A DNA stretch of 64,000 nucleotides from Bradyrhizobium aeschynomenes (lineage in GTDB: Bacteria; Pseudomonadota; Alphaproteobacteria; Rhizobiales; Xanthobacteraceae): positions 310,001 to 374,000 of the forward strand of contig NZ_JABFDM010000005.1 of assembly GCF_013178945.1 (NCBI RefSeq), given 5' to 3'. This document shows positions 8,454-17,971 of the stretch, one piece after another. Position numbers and translations under genes: made by a program. Positions within the stretch are counted from its first letter, which is position 1; each line of letters opens with the position of its first letter. The notes under the pieces are model-generated. The model had not been told where the DNA came from. It did no database searches and saw only the letters and a program-made list of their open reading frames with translations.

Positions 8454-9275
8454 ATGCTTGTGCGTCGTACAATACCGGCCTTCTTGATTTTCGCGGGGCT
8501 TCCGCTGGCGTGCGCGACCGGCGCGCAACGCCTCCCTGATACCGAGGTGACGCGTGTTGGCGAATTCACCGCCTATCTCATCGATCCCACGACTCGTTAC
8601 GACCACGGCGTGCTCGGAGACGCCATCGAGGCAGGCGGCTTTGTGGTCGAACGCGATGGCCGGCGGTTCACCTATCGCCTACCGAAGGATGCCGTGTTCG
8701 AAGATCGACGCGTGCGGTTCGCCGATCTCGACGGCGACGGTGTTCCCGAAGCAGTCATAGTGAAATCATACGTGCGCCGCGGTGCGGCCATTGCGGTCTT
8801 TACACTTCGCAACGGCATAGAGCCCTTGGCGGAAAGCCCGGCGATTGGTGCTGGCCACCGTTGGCTCAATCTGGTCGGCGTCGGGAATTTCACGGGGACC
8901 GGCGAGATGACCATCGCTGCGGTGTTGACGCCGCATCTTGAGGGCTCGATGCGGCTCTACCGGCTCGCATCCGGCAGCCTGGTCGAGATCGCGCGTATTG
9001 ATGGTTTTACCAACCATATCCTTGGCACCCGCAATCTCGATCTCGCGCGACTCCATGACATTGATCGGGATGGGACGCCGGATGTCGTGCTGCCGTCGCT
9101 TGATCGTCGCGAGCTAGCCGCGGTGAGTTTCCGCGCTGGCAAGGCTGTACAAATCCGCCGGGTGTCATCCGTTGGGCCTATCGTCGCGGTCGACAGTGTC
9201 TCAGGCGGCGTCGCAACTGTGACTCTTGAGAACGGCACACGCGACACGATTGATCTCAACGCTGGAGGACGCTGA
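8454..9275 (+). CDS. Secreted protein with VCBS/FG-GAP-like calcium loops
   Basis: A 273-residue protein with an N-terminal signal peptide (MLVRRTIPAFLIFAGLPL then ACATGAQ). Two Asp-rich loops, FADLDGDGVPEAVIV and LHDIDRDGTPDVVLPS, match the DxDxDG calcium motif of FG-GAP/VCBS beta-propeller repeats. The frame is open further upstream, but GAGG at 8442 and the signal peptide fix ATG 8454. The function is unknown; such proteins are often exported or surface-bound. Confidence 0.65.
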   Translation: MLVRRTIPAFLIFAGLPLACATGAQRLPDTEVTRVGEFTAYLIDPTTRYDHGVLGDAIEAGGFVVERDGRRFTYRLPKDAVFEDRRVRFADLDGDGVPEAVIVKSYVRRGAAIAVFTLRNGIEPLAESPAIGAGHRWLNLVGVGNFTGTGEMTIAAVLTPHLEGSMRLYRLASGSLVEIARIDGFTNHILGTRNLDLARLHDIDRDGTPDVVLPSLDRRELAAVSFRAGKAVQIRRVSSVGPIVAVDSVSGGVATVTLENGTRDTIDLNAGGR

Positions 9276-9333
9276 GTCGGGACTTTCTTTCGGCAGCGCG
9301 ACGCAATGCAGTGATCGCCTCGATGCATAGCCG

Positions 9334-9378
9334 GCCCCTGTCAAAGGGACCTTATAGGTCCTGTCCTTTGACAGGGGC
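9334..9378 (+). terminator. Long perfect stem-loop downstream of the secreted protein
   Basis: GCCCCTGTCAAAGG (9334-9347) pairs perfectly with CCTTTGACAGGGGC (9365-9378). The 17-base middle holds a second small hairpin, GACCT-TAT-AGGTC (9348-9360). There is no T run after it, so it may be a processing or attenuation structure rather than a classic terminator. It is 58 bases past the stop of the upstream gene. Confidence 0.45.
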
Positions 9379-9626
9379 TGGGATGTTGGGGCTGGAAGTC
9401 CTGCTTTCCGCACCATGGCCGCTTCGGGCCCAAAAGCGGACGTGGCTTTGTCGCTCGTATTGGTGCTGACGTCCTGCATCCAAAACCCTTGAAGCACCGC
9501 ACAAGTCGGAGTGCTCGGGTCAACTCCGGTCGCGGGCTCCCGCCTTTCGTTCGGCTGGCCGGTGCAAGGGCAGTCCGACCGGCTACCCCGTCGAACGCGT
9601 GCGACAAGGCGCCTGTCGTCGACTGA

Positions 9627-10022
9627 AGATTTCTATTTCGTGTTTCCAGAAAATGTGCTAGACCGTCGCCATCCCGTGCTCCTCGAGAGGGGCGCTTCGC
9701 GATCGTCACGGAACGTTGGGCGCGGGATGCGGTGGCTGCAGGATGCCGCAGCGTGGGGCGACCCGCGCGGACGAACGGCAGCTTGCGGACGTGAAGTCGC
9801 GTGGTCCTGGCGCCCCGATGCTGGCGCCAAGTCGTCGGGCGATGATCCCGAGGGCGACGGTGGCTACCAAGCCGGACACCGGGGAGATCGCGAAGTAAGC
9901 GTGAAAACCATCGCGCGGGGAATGCCGGGATGTCTCGGCTGAACCTGTGGTGACTGCCGCCTGCTTTTTTTCTGCAGGCGGGCCATGGGGGCGGCCAGCT
10001 CCCGGCATTCCCTGCGCCCTCT
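9627..10022 (+). repeat. Dispersed noncoding repeat, copy A
   Basis: About 390 bases that reappear in reverse orientation at 38563-38953. Shared blocks include CATCCCGTGCTC, GGGATGCGGTGG, GACGAACG, TGGTCCTGGC, GGCGATGATC, CAGGCGGGCCATGG and CCCGGCATTCCCTGCG. The right end is a nested palindrome: GGAATGCCGGG and CCCGGCATTCC enclose CGCCTGC-T-rich-GCAGGCG. The rest of the 9276-10176 gap holds no gene I would support; minus-strand frames across it are products of the repeat. Confidence 0.7.
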
Positions 10023-10176
10023 GCCCGATCAGGGGGCAACACCGATGACATCACTCGGGCGCGTGGCGCCGCGGGAGCAGTGACGCACGTCTTCATGGCG
10101 ATGCCCAGGGGGAGGGAGCCCGTCGCGGGAACCAAATTCCGCAGCCAAGGTTAGCTGGCATGCAGGAGGACTCCCG

Positions 10177-10449
10177 ATGCGCCGTCCGAAGATTCAGCCG
10201 TCCCGCAACAAGCTCGACATGACCGATCAGGCCCAGGTCCGCGTGGTGACCAGGCGGCTGAAGATGTCGCCCGGGGAATTGACCGAGATCGTCGAACGCA
10301 TTGGCAACTCCATCGCAGCCATCACCAAGGAAGTCGCGCAGCAGCGGGCCGCGAAGGCAGCACCGGAGGGAGCCGTGATCGCCTCGGTGACGGTGATCGA
10401 GACCAAGGCGGAAGTCATCGTGCCGGACGAGACGCCAGCGGCAACCTAG
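10177..10449 (+). CDS. DUF3606 family small protein
   Basis: A 90-residue protein with the DUF3606 pattern: NKLDMTDQAQVRVVTRRL, then SPGELTEIVERIGNS and AITKEV. The family is common in Bradyrhizobium and other alphaproteobacteria, and its function is unknown. A perfect AGGAGG at 10162-10167 supports ATG 10177. It lies 65 bases before glgX in the same direction and may share its transcript. Confidence 0.75.
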   Translation: MRRPKIQPSRNKLDMTDQAQVRVVTRRLKMSPGELTEIVERIGNSIAAITKEVAQQRAAKAAPEGAVIASVTVIETKAEVIVPDETPAAT

Positions 10450-10514
10450 CAATCGACGCTGATCATGCAGACCCCCGACAATCGATCTGGGGAATTGGAC
10501 GAAGGGGGCAAAGG

Positions 10515-12749
10515 ATGGACCAACGCACCGAACTCGGTGACGCTTTGACGCAGGCGGCGTTCAATCTGCGCAAGACCAGGATCAGCGAAGGCCGTCCGTT
10601 TCCTCTCGGCGCGACCTGGGACGGGCTCGGCGTCAACTTTGCGATCTTTTCCGCGCATGCGACCAAGGTCGAGCTGTGCCTGTTCGACGACACCGGCGAG
10701 ACCGAGCTCGAGCGCATCGAGCTTCCCGAATACACCGACGAGGTCTGGCACGGCTACCTGCCGGCCGCGCGGCCCGGCACCGTCTACGGCTATCGCGTTC
10801 ATGGACCTTACGAGCCGGACTCCGGTCACAGGTTCAATCCCAACAAGCTCGTGATCGACCCCTATGCCAAGCAGCTCGTCGGCAACCTGCGCTGGGGGCC
10901 GGAGCTGTTCGGCTATCAGCTCGATCACGCCGACAAGGACCTGTCGTTCGACGATCGCGACAGTGCGCCCTTGATGCTGAAGTGTCGGGTCATCGACCCC
11001 GCCTTCACCTGGGGCACCTCGCGCAAGCCGGAAATTCCGTGGGAGCGGACAATCTTCTACGAGATGCACGTCAAGGGCTTCACCAGGCTGCATCCGCTGG
11101 TGCCCGAAGCCGACCGCGGCACCTTCGCCGGTCTCGCGCATCAGGACATTCCGGCCTATCTACGCTCCCTGGGCATTACCTCGGCGGAGCTGCTGCCGAT
11201 CCATGCCTTCATCGACGACAGCTATCTGGTCGAGAAGGGCCTGCGCAACTACTGGGGCTACAATTCCATCGGGTTCTTTGCGCCGGAGCCGCGCTATCTG
11301 AAGACGCCGTTCGCGACCGAATTCAAGACCATGGTCAACCAGTTCCACGCCAACGGCATCGAGGTCATCCTCGACGTGGTCTACAACCACACCGCCGAAG
11401 GCAACGAGCTCGGCCCGACCCTGTCGTTGAAGGGCATCGACAATGCCAGCTACTACCGGCTGATGCCCGACCAGAAGCGCTACTACATCAACGACACCGG
11501 CACCGGCAACACCGTGAACCTGTCGCATCAGCGCGTGCTGCAGCTGGTCGCCGATTCCCTGCGCTACTGGGCGACCGAGATGCGGGTCGACGGCTTTCGC
11601 TTCGACCTCGCCACCATCCTGGCGCGGGAGCCCTATGGCTTCGACGAAGGCGGCAGCTTTTTGGACGCCTGCCGTCAGGATCCGGTGCTGAACAGCGTCA
11701 AGCTGATCGCAGAGCCCTGGGACATCGGCCCGGGCGGCTACCAGGTCGGCCAGTTTCCGCCGGGTTGGGCGGAGTGGAACGACAAGTTTCGTGACACCGC
11801 GCGTGCGTTCTGGAAGGGGGACGGCGGCACGCTGGCCGACTTCGCCAAGCGCATCTCGGGCTCGGGTGATCTGTTCAACAAGCGCGGCCGCCGGCCGTGG
11901 GCCAGCGTGAACTTCATCACCGCCCATGATGGCTTCAATCTCAACGACCTCGTCTCCTATAACGAGAAGCACAACGAGGCCAACGGCGAGGACAATCGCG
12001 ACGGCCACAGCAACAACCACTCCTGGAATTGCGGCGTCGAGGGACCGACCGACGATCCCGAGATCACGGCGTTGCGCGAGCGCCAGAAGCGCAATCTGCT
12101 GGCCACGATGCTGCTGTCGCACGGCACGCCGATGCTGCTCGCCGGCGACGAGTTCGGCCATACCCAGAACGGCACCAACAACGCCTATGCGCAGGACAAC
12201 GAGACCACCTGGCTCGACTGGATGGGCATCACGCCGCAGGGGCGGGCGTTGCGCGAATTCACGCGCAAGCTGATCGCCATGCGCAAGGCGTTTCCGATCC
12301 TCTATCGCAGCCGCTTCCTGATCGGCTCGCACAATGAGGACCTCGGCGTCAACGACGTCACCTGGCTCGACCCGTCGGGCGAGGAGATGACGACGGAGCA
12401 GTGGACCGACGATCACGCGCGTTGCTTCGGCATGCTGCTCGACGGCCGCGCCCAGGAGACCGGCGTCAAGCGGCGTGGCTCGGATGCGACGCTCCTGCTG
12501 GTCTACAACGCGCATTTCGACGTCGTGAACTTCACGCTTCCGTCCGTGCCCGAAGGCCATAATTGGCTGGCGCTGCTCGACACCAATCAGCCGGACGCGC
12601 AGCCGCAGTCGTTTCCGTTCGGCCACGTCTACGCCGTGACGGGGCGATCGCTGCTCGCCTTCGGCCTGTCCTCGGAGCAGCAGCCGATGCGCGGCTTGCG
12701 CCACGGCCTCGGTGCCCTGCTCGACATCGCGGAGGCGCCGCTGGGGTAG
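10515..12749 (+). CDS. glgX: Glycogen debranching enzyme GlgX
   Basis: A 744-residue GH13 enzyme that cleaves alpha-1,6 branches of glycogen after phosphorylase trimming. An N-terminal CBM48 domain (residues 20-130) precedes the TIM barrel. Catalytic motifs are complete: ILDVVYNHTAEG (region I), GFRFDLA with nucleophile Asp364, IAEPWDIG with acid/base Glu400, and TAHDGF with Asp472. The insert NEKHNEANGEDNRDG is typical of GlgX/TreX. No glgA, glgB or glgC is beside it in this window. Confidence 0.95.
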   Translation: MDQRTELGDALTQAAFNLRKTRISEGRPFPLGATWDGLGVNFAIFSAHATKVELCLFDDTGETELERIELPEYTDEVWHGYLPAARPGTVYGYRVHGPYEPDSGHRFNPNKLVIDPYAKQLVGNLRWGPELFGYQLDHADKDLSFDDRDSAPLMLKCRVIDPAFTWGTSRKPEIPWERTIFYEMHVKGFTRLHPLVPEADRGTFAGLAHQDIPAYLRSLGITSAELLPIHAFIDDSYLVEKGLRNYWGYNSIGFFAPEPRYLKTPFATEFKTMVNQFHANGIEVILDVVYNHTAEGNELGPTLSLKGIDNASYYRLMPDQKRYYINDTGTGNTVNLSHQRVLQLVADSLRYWATEMRVDGFRFDLATILAREPYGFDEGGSFLDACRQDPVLNSVKLIAEPWDIGPGGYQVGQFPPGWAEWNDKFRDTARAFWKGDGGTLADFAKRISGSGDLFNKRGRRPWASVNFITAHDGFNLNDLVSYNEKHNEANGEDNRDGHSNNHSWNCGVEGPTDDPEITALRERQKRNLLATMLLSHGTPMLLAGDEFGHTQNGTNNAYAQDNETTWLDWMGITPQGRALREFTRKLIAMRKAFPILYRSRFLIGSHNEDLGVNDVTWLDPSGEEMTTEQWTDDHARCFGMLLDGRAQETGVKRRGSDATLLLVYNAHFDVVNFTLPSVPEGHNWLALLDTNQPDAQPQSFPFGHVYAVTGRSLLAFGLSSEQQPMRGLRHGLGALLDIAEAPLG

Positions 12750-12770
12750 GATGTTCGGCGGATTTTGCGG

Positions 12771-13688
12771 TCAGGCACCGCGGGCGTATCTCGCAAGCCT
12801 CGCGTCGAGCACGCCGAGCATGGCCTCGCGCGCCGGATCTCGCGAGCCGCGCAGCCAGGCCGCCGCCAGCGGCAGCCGGCCGGCGCTGCTGCCGCGCTTC
12901 AGCCGCAGCGGCACGAAGCGGACGCCGGAGACCGCCAGCCGCGCCGTCCAGCGCGGTACGATGGCGATGCCCAGGCGAGCCGCGACGAGATGCACGATGG
13001 TCTGCTTCTCGTCGGCGAACTGCGCCACGTCGGGCGACAGTCCGGCCTGCGCGAACAGCTTCATGGTGAGGTCATGGCTGTGCGGACGCGACCGCCTGTC
13101 CGGCACGATCAGCGGCTGGCCGGCGATGTCAGCCAGCGAGACCGAGGCCCGCGCCGCCAGCCGGTGCCGCTGCGGCAGCGCCACCACGGCGCTCTCGCTG
13201 AGCAAGGCGCGGAATTCGAGCCGCGGGTCGGTGCGTTCTGGCGGCCTGATGAAAGCAAGATCGAGCGCACCGGAGAGAATCTTCGGCAGCAGCCGTATCG
13301 TCTTGTCTTCCGTGAGCTGCACCGCGATCTCCGGATGTCCCTCGCGAAAATCGTGCAGCAGCTGCGGCAGCAGGCCGGCGGCGGCGCTGTCGATGGCGCC
13401 GACCCGCAGCCGCTGCGCCTTCGTGCCTCGGGCGCGGCGGCGGAAGCTGGTCTCCACAGACTCCACGCGGGCCAGGATCACGCGGGCGTCGCGCAACAGC
13501 GCCGTGCCATGCTCGGTCAGCGCCACCGCGCGGGTGGTGCGGGCGAACAAGGGTGTCGCGAGATCGTCCTCCAGCAGCTTGATCTGCCGTCCGAGCGCGG
13601 AGGGCAGCATCTGCAGCCGCTGCGCCGCCTTGCCGAAATGCAGCTCCTCGGCAGCGGCGACGAAGCAGCGGAGCTGGTGCAATTCCAT
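12771..13688 (-). CDS. LysR-family regulator of the tartrate/malate genes
   Basis: A 305-residue LysR regulator with the standard N-terminal helix-turn-helix (MELHQLRCFVAAAEELHFG, then QPLIV-type effector fold after residue 90). The frame is open 27 codons further upstream, but those residues read poorly and cover the operator, so ATG 13688 was chosen. It is divergent from an MFS transporter and a tartrate dehydrogenase-type gene, the usual layout for a pathway-specific LysR activator; the effector is probably the substrate of that pathway. Confidence 0.88.
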   Translation of the reverse strand: MELHQLRCFVAAAEELHFGKAAQRLQMLPSALGRQIKLLEDDLATPLFARTTRAVALTEHGTALLRDARVILARVESVETSFRRRARGTKAQRLRVGAIDSAAAGLLPQLLHDFREGHPEIAVQLTEDKTIRLLPKILSGALDLAFIRPPERTDPRLEFRALLSESAVVALPQRHRLAARASVSLADIAGQPLIVPDRRSRPHSHDLTMKLFAQAGLSPDVAQFADEKQTIVHLVAARLGIAIVPRWTARLAVSGVRFVPLRLKRGSSAGRLPLAAAWLRGSRDPAREAMLGVLDARLARYARGA

Positions 13689-13716
13689 GAAGCAGATCCC
13701 GTGAGGCGACGGCCGG

Positions 13717-13739
13717 ATTATATGATTTTTTTGTATAAT
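13717..13739. promoter_or_regulatory. LysR-type operator, perfect T-N11-A dyad
   Basis: ATTATA (13717-13722) and TATAAT (13734-13739) form a perfect dyad with an 11-base centre that is mostly T. It lies in the divergent gap, 28 bases before the LysR start and 76 before the transporter. This is the canonical LysR T-N11-A site, and the TATAAT arm could also be a -10 box. Confidence 0.7.
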
Positions 13740-13814
13740 GATGCGAGCATTGAAGATCTCCCATACCACCGCCTACGGTGCTCCGATCAACCAAAACGGA
13801 TGAGGGAGGTGGCG

Positions 13815-15110
13815 ATGGCGGGAGAGCTGGAAACACGCGTGCTGCGCAAGATCACGTGGCGTATCGTCCCCTTCATCATGCTGCTCTACTTCGTGGCCTT
13901 CATCGATCGCGTCAATGTCGGTTTCGCGGCGCTCACCATGAACAAGGACATCGGTCTGTCGGCCTCGGCCTATGGCTTCGGCGCCGGCATCTTCTTCTGG
14001 GGCTATTTTCTGTTCGAGGTCCCCTCCAACCTCGCCCTCGACAGATTCGGCGCAAGGATCTGGATTGCGCGGGTGATGATCACCTGGGGCCTCGTCTCCG
14101 GCGCGATGGCCTTCGTGCAGGGTCCGGTGAGCTTCTATGTGCTGCGCTTCCTGCTCGGTGCGGCGGAGGCCGGTTTCTTTCCCGGCATCATCCTCTATCT
14201 GTCCTACTGGTTTCCCTTGCGTCAGCGCGCCGCCGTCACCGCGCTGTTCATGGCCGCCGCGCCGCTGTCGACCGTGCTCGGATCGCCGCTCTCCGGTGCG
14301 CTGCTGGAGATGGACGGGATCCTTGGCTTCAGGGGCTGGCAATGGCTGTTCCTGATCGAGGCGCTGCCGGCGGTGCTACTCGGCTTCGTCGTCCTCGCTT
14401 ACATGACCGATCGCCCGGAGCAGGCGCGCTGGCTCGCCGGCGACGAGCGCGACTGGCTGGTGCGCACCATGAATGCCGAGGTGGCGAGCAAGGCGGCCAC
14501 CGCCAGCCACAGCGTCTGGCGTGGGCTCGCCGACATCCGCGTGCTGGCGCTCGCGCTGGTCTATTTCGGGACCTCGGCCGGTCTGTATACGCTGGGCGTC
14601 TGGGCACCGCAGATCATCAAGCAGTTCGGCCTGTTGTCGTTCGCCGTCGGCTTTCTCAACGCGGTGCCGCCGACGATCGCAGTCGTCGTCATGATCTGGT
14701 GGGCGCGGCATTCCGACCGCACGGCCGAGCGCACCTGGCATGTCGTGCTGGCCTGTGTGGTTGCCGCCGTCGGTCTTTGGCTGGCCGGGCTCTCGACCAG
14801 CGTCGCCGCGGTGCTTGCCGCTCTGACCTTGGTCAATGTCGGCATCTCCTCGTCGAAGCCGCCGCTGTGGAGCATGCCGACCATGTTCCTATCCGGCTCG
14901 GCCGCTGCCGCCGGCATCGCCACCATCAACTCGATCGGCAATCTCGGCGGCTTCGTTGGTCCGGCCATGATCGGCTGGATCAAGGACCAGACCGGCAGCT
15001 TCAATGGCGGCCTCTATTTCGTCGCCGGGCTGCTGGTGATATCGGCGGTGCTGACGCTGTTGCTGTCCCGATCACAAGCCGCGAAGGCCGCGCCGGCCAC
15101 GCAGTTCTAA
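13815..15110 (+). CDS. MFS transporter, anion:cation symporter family
   Basis: A 431-residue, 12-helix major facilitator. FIDRVNVGFAALTMNKDIG near residue 30 and the AGFFPGIILYLSYWFP segment near 125 place it in the ACS family (phthalate, glucarate, tartrate and 4-hydroxyphenylacetate transporters). GGGAGG just upstream supports ATG 13815; ATG 13800 is an alternative. It is followed by a tartrate dehydrogenase-type enzyme after 21 bases and faces a LysR regulator, so uptake of tartrate or D-malate is likely. Confidence 0.85.
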   Translation: MAGELETRVLRKITWRIVPFIMLLYFVAFIDRVNVGFAALTMNKDIGLSASAYGFGAGIFFWGYFLFEVPSNLALDRFGARIWIARVMITWGLVSGAMAFVQGPVSFYVLRFLLGAAEAGFFPGIILYLSYWFPLRQRAAVTALFMAAAPLSTVLGSPLSGALLEMDGILGFRGWQWLFLIEALPAVLLGFVVLAYMTDRPEQARWLAGDERDWLVRTMNAEVASKAATASHSVWRGLADIRVLALALVYFGTSAGLYTLGVWAPQIIKQFGLLSFAVGFLNAVPPTIAVVVMIWWARHSDRTAERTWHVVLACVVAAVGLWLAGLSTSVAAVLAALTLVNVGISSSKPPLWSMPTMFLSGSAAAAGIATINSIGNLGGFVGPAMIGWIKDQTGSFNGGLYFVAGLLVISAVLTLLLSRSQAAKAAPATQF

Positions 15111-15131
15111 CGTTCACACGGAGCTCATTCC

Positions 15132-16205
15132 ATGCGCACTCACTCCATCGCCGCCATTCCCGCCGACGGAATCGGCCCCGAAGTCATCTCCGCCGGCGTC
15201 CGCGTGCTCGAGGCGCTCGCCAAGCGAGCGGGCGACATCAGCTTCAACGTCAAGACATTCGACTGGGGCTCGGACTACTACAAGAAGCACGGCGTGATGA
15301 TGCCGGCCGACGGTCTCGCCGAGCTGAAGAACTTCGATGCGATCTATTTCGGCGCGGTCGGCGCGCCCGACGTGCCCGACCACATCACGCTGTGGGGCCT
15401 ACGGCTGCCGATCTGCCAGGGGTTCGATCAGTACGCCAATGTGCGCCCGACCAAGATCCTGCCGGGCGTCGCCTCGCCGCTGCGCAATGTCGGCGTCGGC
15501 GATCTCGACTGGGTGATCGTGCGCGAGAACTCCGAAGGCGAATATGCCGGCATGGGCGGCCGCGCGCATCGCGGCCTGCCGGAGGAGGTCGGGACGGAGG
15601 TTGCGGTGTTCACCCGCGTCGGCGTCGTCAGAATCATGCGCTATGCGTTCAAGCTGGCGCAGTCGCGGCCGCGCAAATTCCTCACCGTCGTCACCAAGTC
15701 GAACGCGCAGCGCCACGGCATGGTGATGTGGGACGAGATCGCCGCCGAAGTCGCGCGCGAGTTCCCTGACGTGACCTGGGACAAGATGCTGGTCGACGCG
15801 ATGACCGTGCGCATGACCCTGCAGCCGAAGAGTCTCGACACCATCGTTGCGACCAACCTGCACGCCGACATTCTCTCCGATCTCGCTGGCGCGCTCGCCG
15901 GCAGCCTCGGCGTCGCGCCGACCGGCAACATTGATCCGGAGCGGCGCTTCCCGTCGATGTTCGAGCCGATCCACGGGTCGGCGTTCGACATCACCGGCAA
16001 GGGCATCGCCAATCCCGTCGCGACGTTCTGGACGGGCGCGCAGATGCTCGATCATCTCGGCGAGAAGGACGCGGCCGTCAGACTAATGGCGGCCGTGGAA
16101 AAGGTGTGTGCGGCCGGAATACTGACGCCGGATGTGGGCGGCAAGGCGACGACCAAGGAGGTGACGGACGCGGTGATCGACGCCATCCACGGCTCCAACG
16201 TCTGA
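15132..16205 (+). CDS. ttuC: Tartrate dehydrogenase / D-malate dehydrogenase
   Basis: A 357-residue NAD-dependent beta-decarboxylating dehydrogenase of the isopropylmalate/isocitrate family. ADGIGPEV at the start, VRENSEGEYAGMGGR near residue 130, NLHADILSDLAGALAGSLG near 250 and FEPIHGSAFDI near 285 follow the TtuC/DmlA pattern rather than LeuB. It oxidises tartrate or D-malate to feed pyruvate or glycerate into central metabolism. It forms an operon with the MFS transporter; the substrate within the family is not settled by sequence. Confidence 0.85.
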   Translation: MRTHSIAAIPADGIGPEVISAGVRVLEALAKRAGDISFNVKTFDWGSDYYKKHGVMMPADGLAELKNFDAIYFGAVGAPDVPDHITLWGLRLPICQGFDQYANVRPTKILPGVASPLRNVGVGDLDWVIVRENSEGEYAGMGGRAHRGLPEEVGTEVAVFTRVGVVRIMRYAFKLAQSRPRKFLTVVTKSNAQRHGMVMWDEIAAEVAREFPDVTWDKMLVDAMTVRMTLQPKSLDTIVATNLHADILSDLAGALAGSLGVAPTGNIDPERRFPSMFEPIHGSAFDITGKGIANPVATFWTGAQMLDHLGEKDAAVRLMAAVEKVCAAGILTPDVGGKATTKEVTDAVIDAIHGSNV

Positions 16206-16360
16206 CGCGTGCTGCTTCCTCGCACAATTTCGGCGTGTTCCGCCGCACACTTGCAATGGACGCTGCGGGGCGTATACCAGCGCTTCCACGGCGTCTGCGC
16301 ATGACAATCACATGCGTGTCATCAAGACGTGAAACGCGGGCTGGGGAGAAAGGACACATC

Positions 16361-17779
16361 ATGCGTCGTCACCGTCGAGCCAAGATCGTCGCGACCGTCG
16401 GCCCCGCCAGCAATTCTCCGGAGATGCTGAAGGCGCTGTTTCTCGCCGGTGTCGATACGTTCCGACTCAATTTCAGCCACGGCACGCAGGCCGATCACGC
16501 CAAGGTGCATGCCGCGATCCGCGCGCTGGAGAAGGACGTGCAGCGACCGATCGGCATCCTGATGGATCTGCAGGGGCCGAAGATTCGCGTGGGCACCTTG
16601 CGCGACAAGAAGATCCAGGTCGACACGGGTGAGACGATCCGCTTCGTGTTGAATGGCACCGAGGGCGACAAGGATTCGATCCCGCTGCCGCATCCCGAGA
16701 TCTTTGCAGCGGTCGCGCCCGGTCACGATCTCCTGATCGATGACGGCCGCGTGCGGGTGCGCGTCACCGGTCTCGGCGACGACTGGATCGAAGCCAAGGT
16801 GATCGTGAGCGGCGCGATCTCCAATCACAAGGGCGTCAATCTTCCAGGCACGATTCTCGAACTGTCGCCGCTGACGGCGAAGGATCGCTCCGATCTCGCT
16901 TTCGGCCTCGATCTCGGCGTCGACTGGGTGGCGCTGTCCTTCGTGCAGAAGCCGTCCGACGTGATCGAGGCGAGGGGGCTGATCAACGGCCGCGCCGGCA
17001 TCATGTCGAAGATCGAGAAGCCGGCGGCGTTGGAACGGATCGACGACATCATCCAGCTGTCGGATGCCATCATGGTCGCGCGTGGCGATCTCGGCGTCGA
17101 GATTCCGAACGAGGACGTGCCGGGCAAGCAGAAGGAGCTGGTGCGCGCCTGCCGTCTCGCGGTGAAGCCGGTGATCGTGGCGACGCAGATGCTTGATTCC
17201 ATGGTGGCGACGCCGACGCCGACGCGCGCCGAGGTCTCGGACGTCGCGACCGCGATCTATGACGGGGCCGATGCGGTGATGCTGTCGGCGGAGTCGGCCA
17301 GCGGGCAATATCCGCGCGAGGCGGTGGCGATGATGGACAGCATCATCAAGAGCACCGAGAAGCACAAGATGTACGGCTCGATCATTCAGGCCACCCAGCC
17401 CGACGAGGAGCAGACGCCGCCGCATGCGGTGGCGACCGCGGCGGCCGATCTTGCGTCGGCGATCCACGCCAAGGCGATCGTGGCCTACACGTCGAGCGGC
17501 ACCTCGGCCTCGCGCGTCGCGCGCAAGCGGCCGAGCTTGCCGATCCTGGCGATCACGCCGAACGAGGACACCTCGCGACGGATGTGTTTGCTGTGGGGCG
17601 CGCACAGCGTGCTGTCGCAGGACGTGCAGAGCTACGAGGAAATGGTCGAGCGGGCGACGTTCTTCGCGGTCCAGGAGGAGTTCGCCGACAAGGGCGACCT
17701 GCTGGTCGTCGTCGCCGGCATTCCGTTCGCCCAGGCCGGCACCACCAACAATCTGCGCGTCGTCGCCGTGCCCAGATAG
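16361..17779 (+). CDS. pyk: Pyruvate kinase
   Basis: A 472-residue glycolytic enzyme turning phosphoenolpyruvate and ADP into pyruvate and ATP. The N-terminus RRAKIVATVGPAS and LNFSHGT, the active-site region IMSKIEKPAAL and IMVARGDLGVEIP, and the C-terminal effector domain with AYTSSGTSASRVARKRP are all in place. ATG 16361 follows GGGGAGAAAGGA; frames open further upstream but with no family match. It is a single gene with its own leader. Confidence 0.96.
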   Translation: MRRHRRAKIVATVGPASNSPEMLKALFLAGVDTFRLNFSHGTQADHAKVHAAIRALEKDVQRPIGILMDLQGPKIRVGTLRDKKIQVDTGETIRFVLNGTEGDKDSIPLPHPEIFAAVAPGHDLLIDDGRVRVRVTGLGDDWIEAKVIVSGAISNHKGVNLPGTILELSPLTAKDRSDLAFGLDLGVDWVALSFVQKPSDVIEARGLINGRAGIMSKIEKPAALERIDDIIQLSDAIMVARGDLGVEIPNEDVPGKQKELVRACRLAVKPVIVATQMLDSMVATPTPTRAEVSDVATAIYDGADAVMLSAESASGQYPREAVAMMDSIIKSTEKHKMYGSIIQATQPDEEQTPPHAVATAAADLASAIHAKAIVAYTSSGTSASRVARKRPSLPILAITPNEDTSRRMCLLWGAHSVLSQDVQSYEEMVERATFFAVQEEFADKGDLLVVVAGIPFAQAGTTNNLRVVAVPR

Positions 17780-17971
17780 GAGGCAACCGAATTCCCTGTC
17801 TGCGCCGCCCGCTTGTCGCCTGATTGTCGCACCGCGCTGGTATCGCGGGAACGTGACGAGGACATCGCGAGTCGTGATGCGAATGGTGTCCGTCGCGGTC
17901 CGGCAGGATGGGTTCTGCCGGTGCGGCCGCTCGTCATCGCCGTGTCATCAGGGACTGTTAGGTGGGCGCGC

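Noticed and set aside
9341..10135. A 264-codon minus-strand frame in the repeat region
   Set aside because: It runs through the dispersed repeat and its hairpins; the product is low complexity and of a kind often mis-annotated from this repeat.
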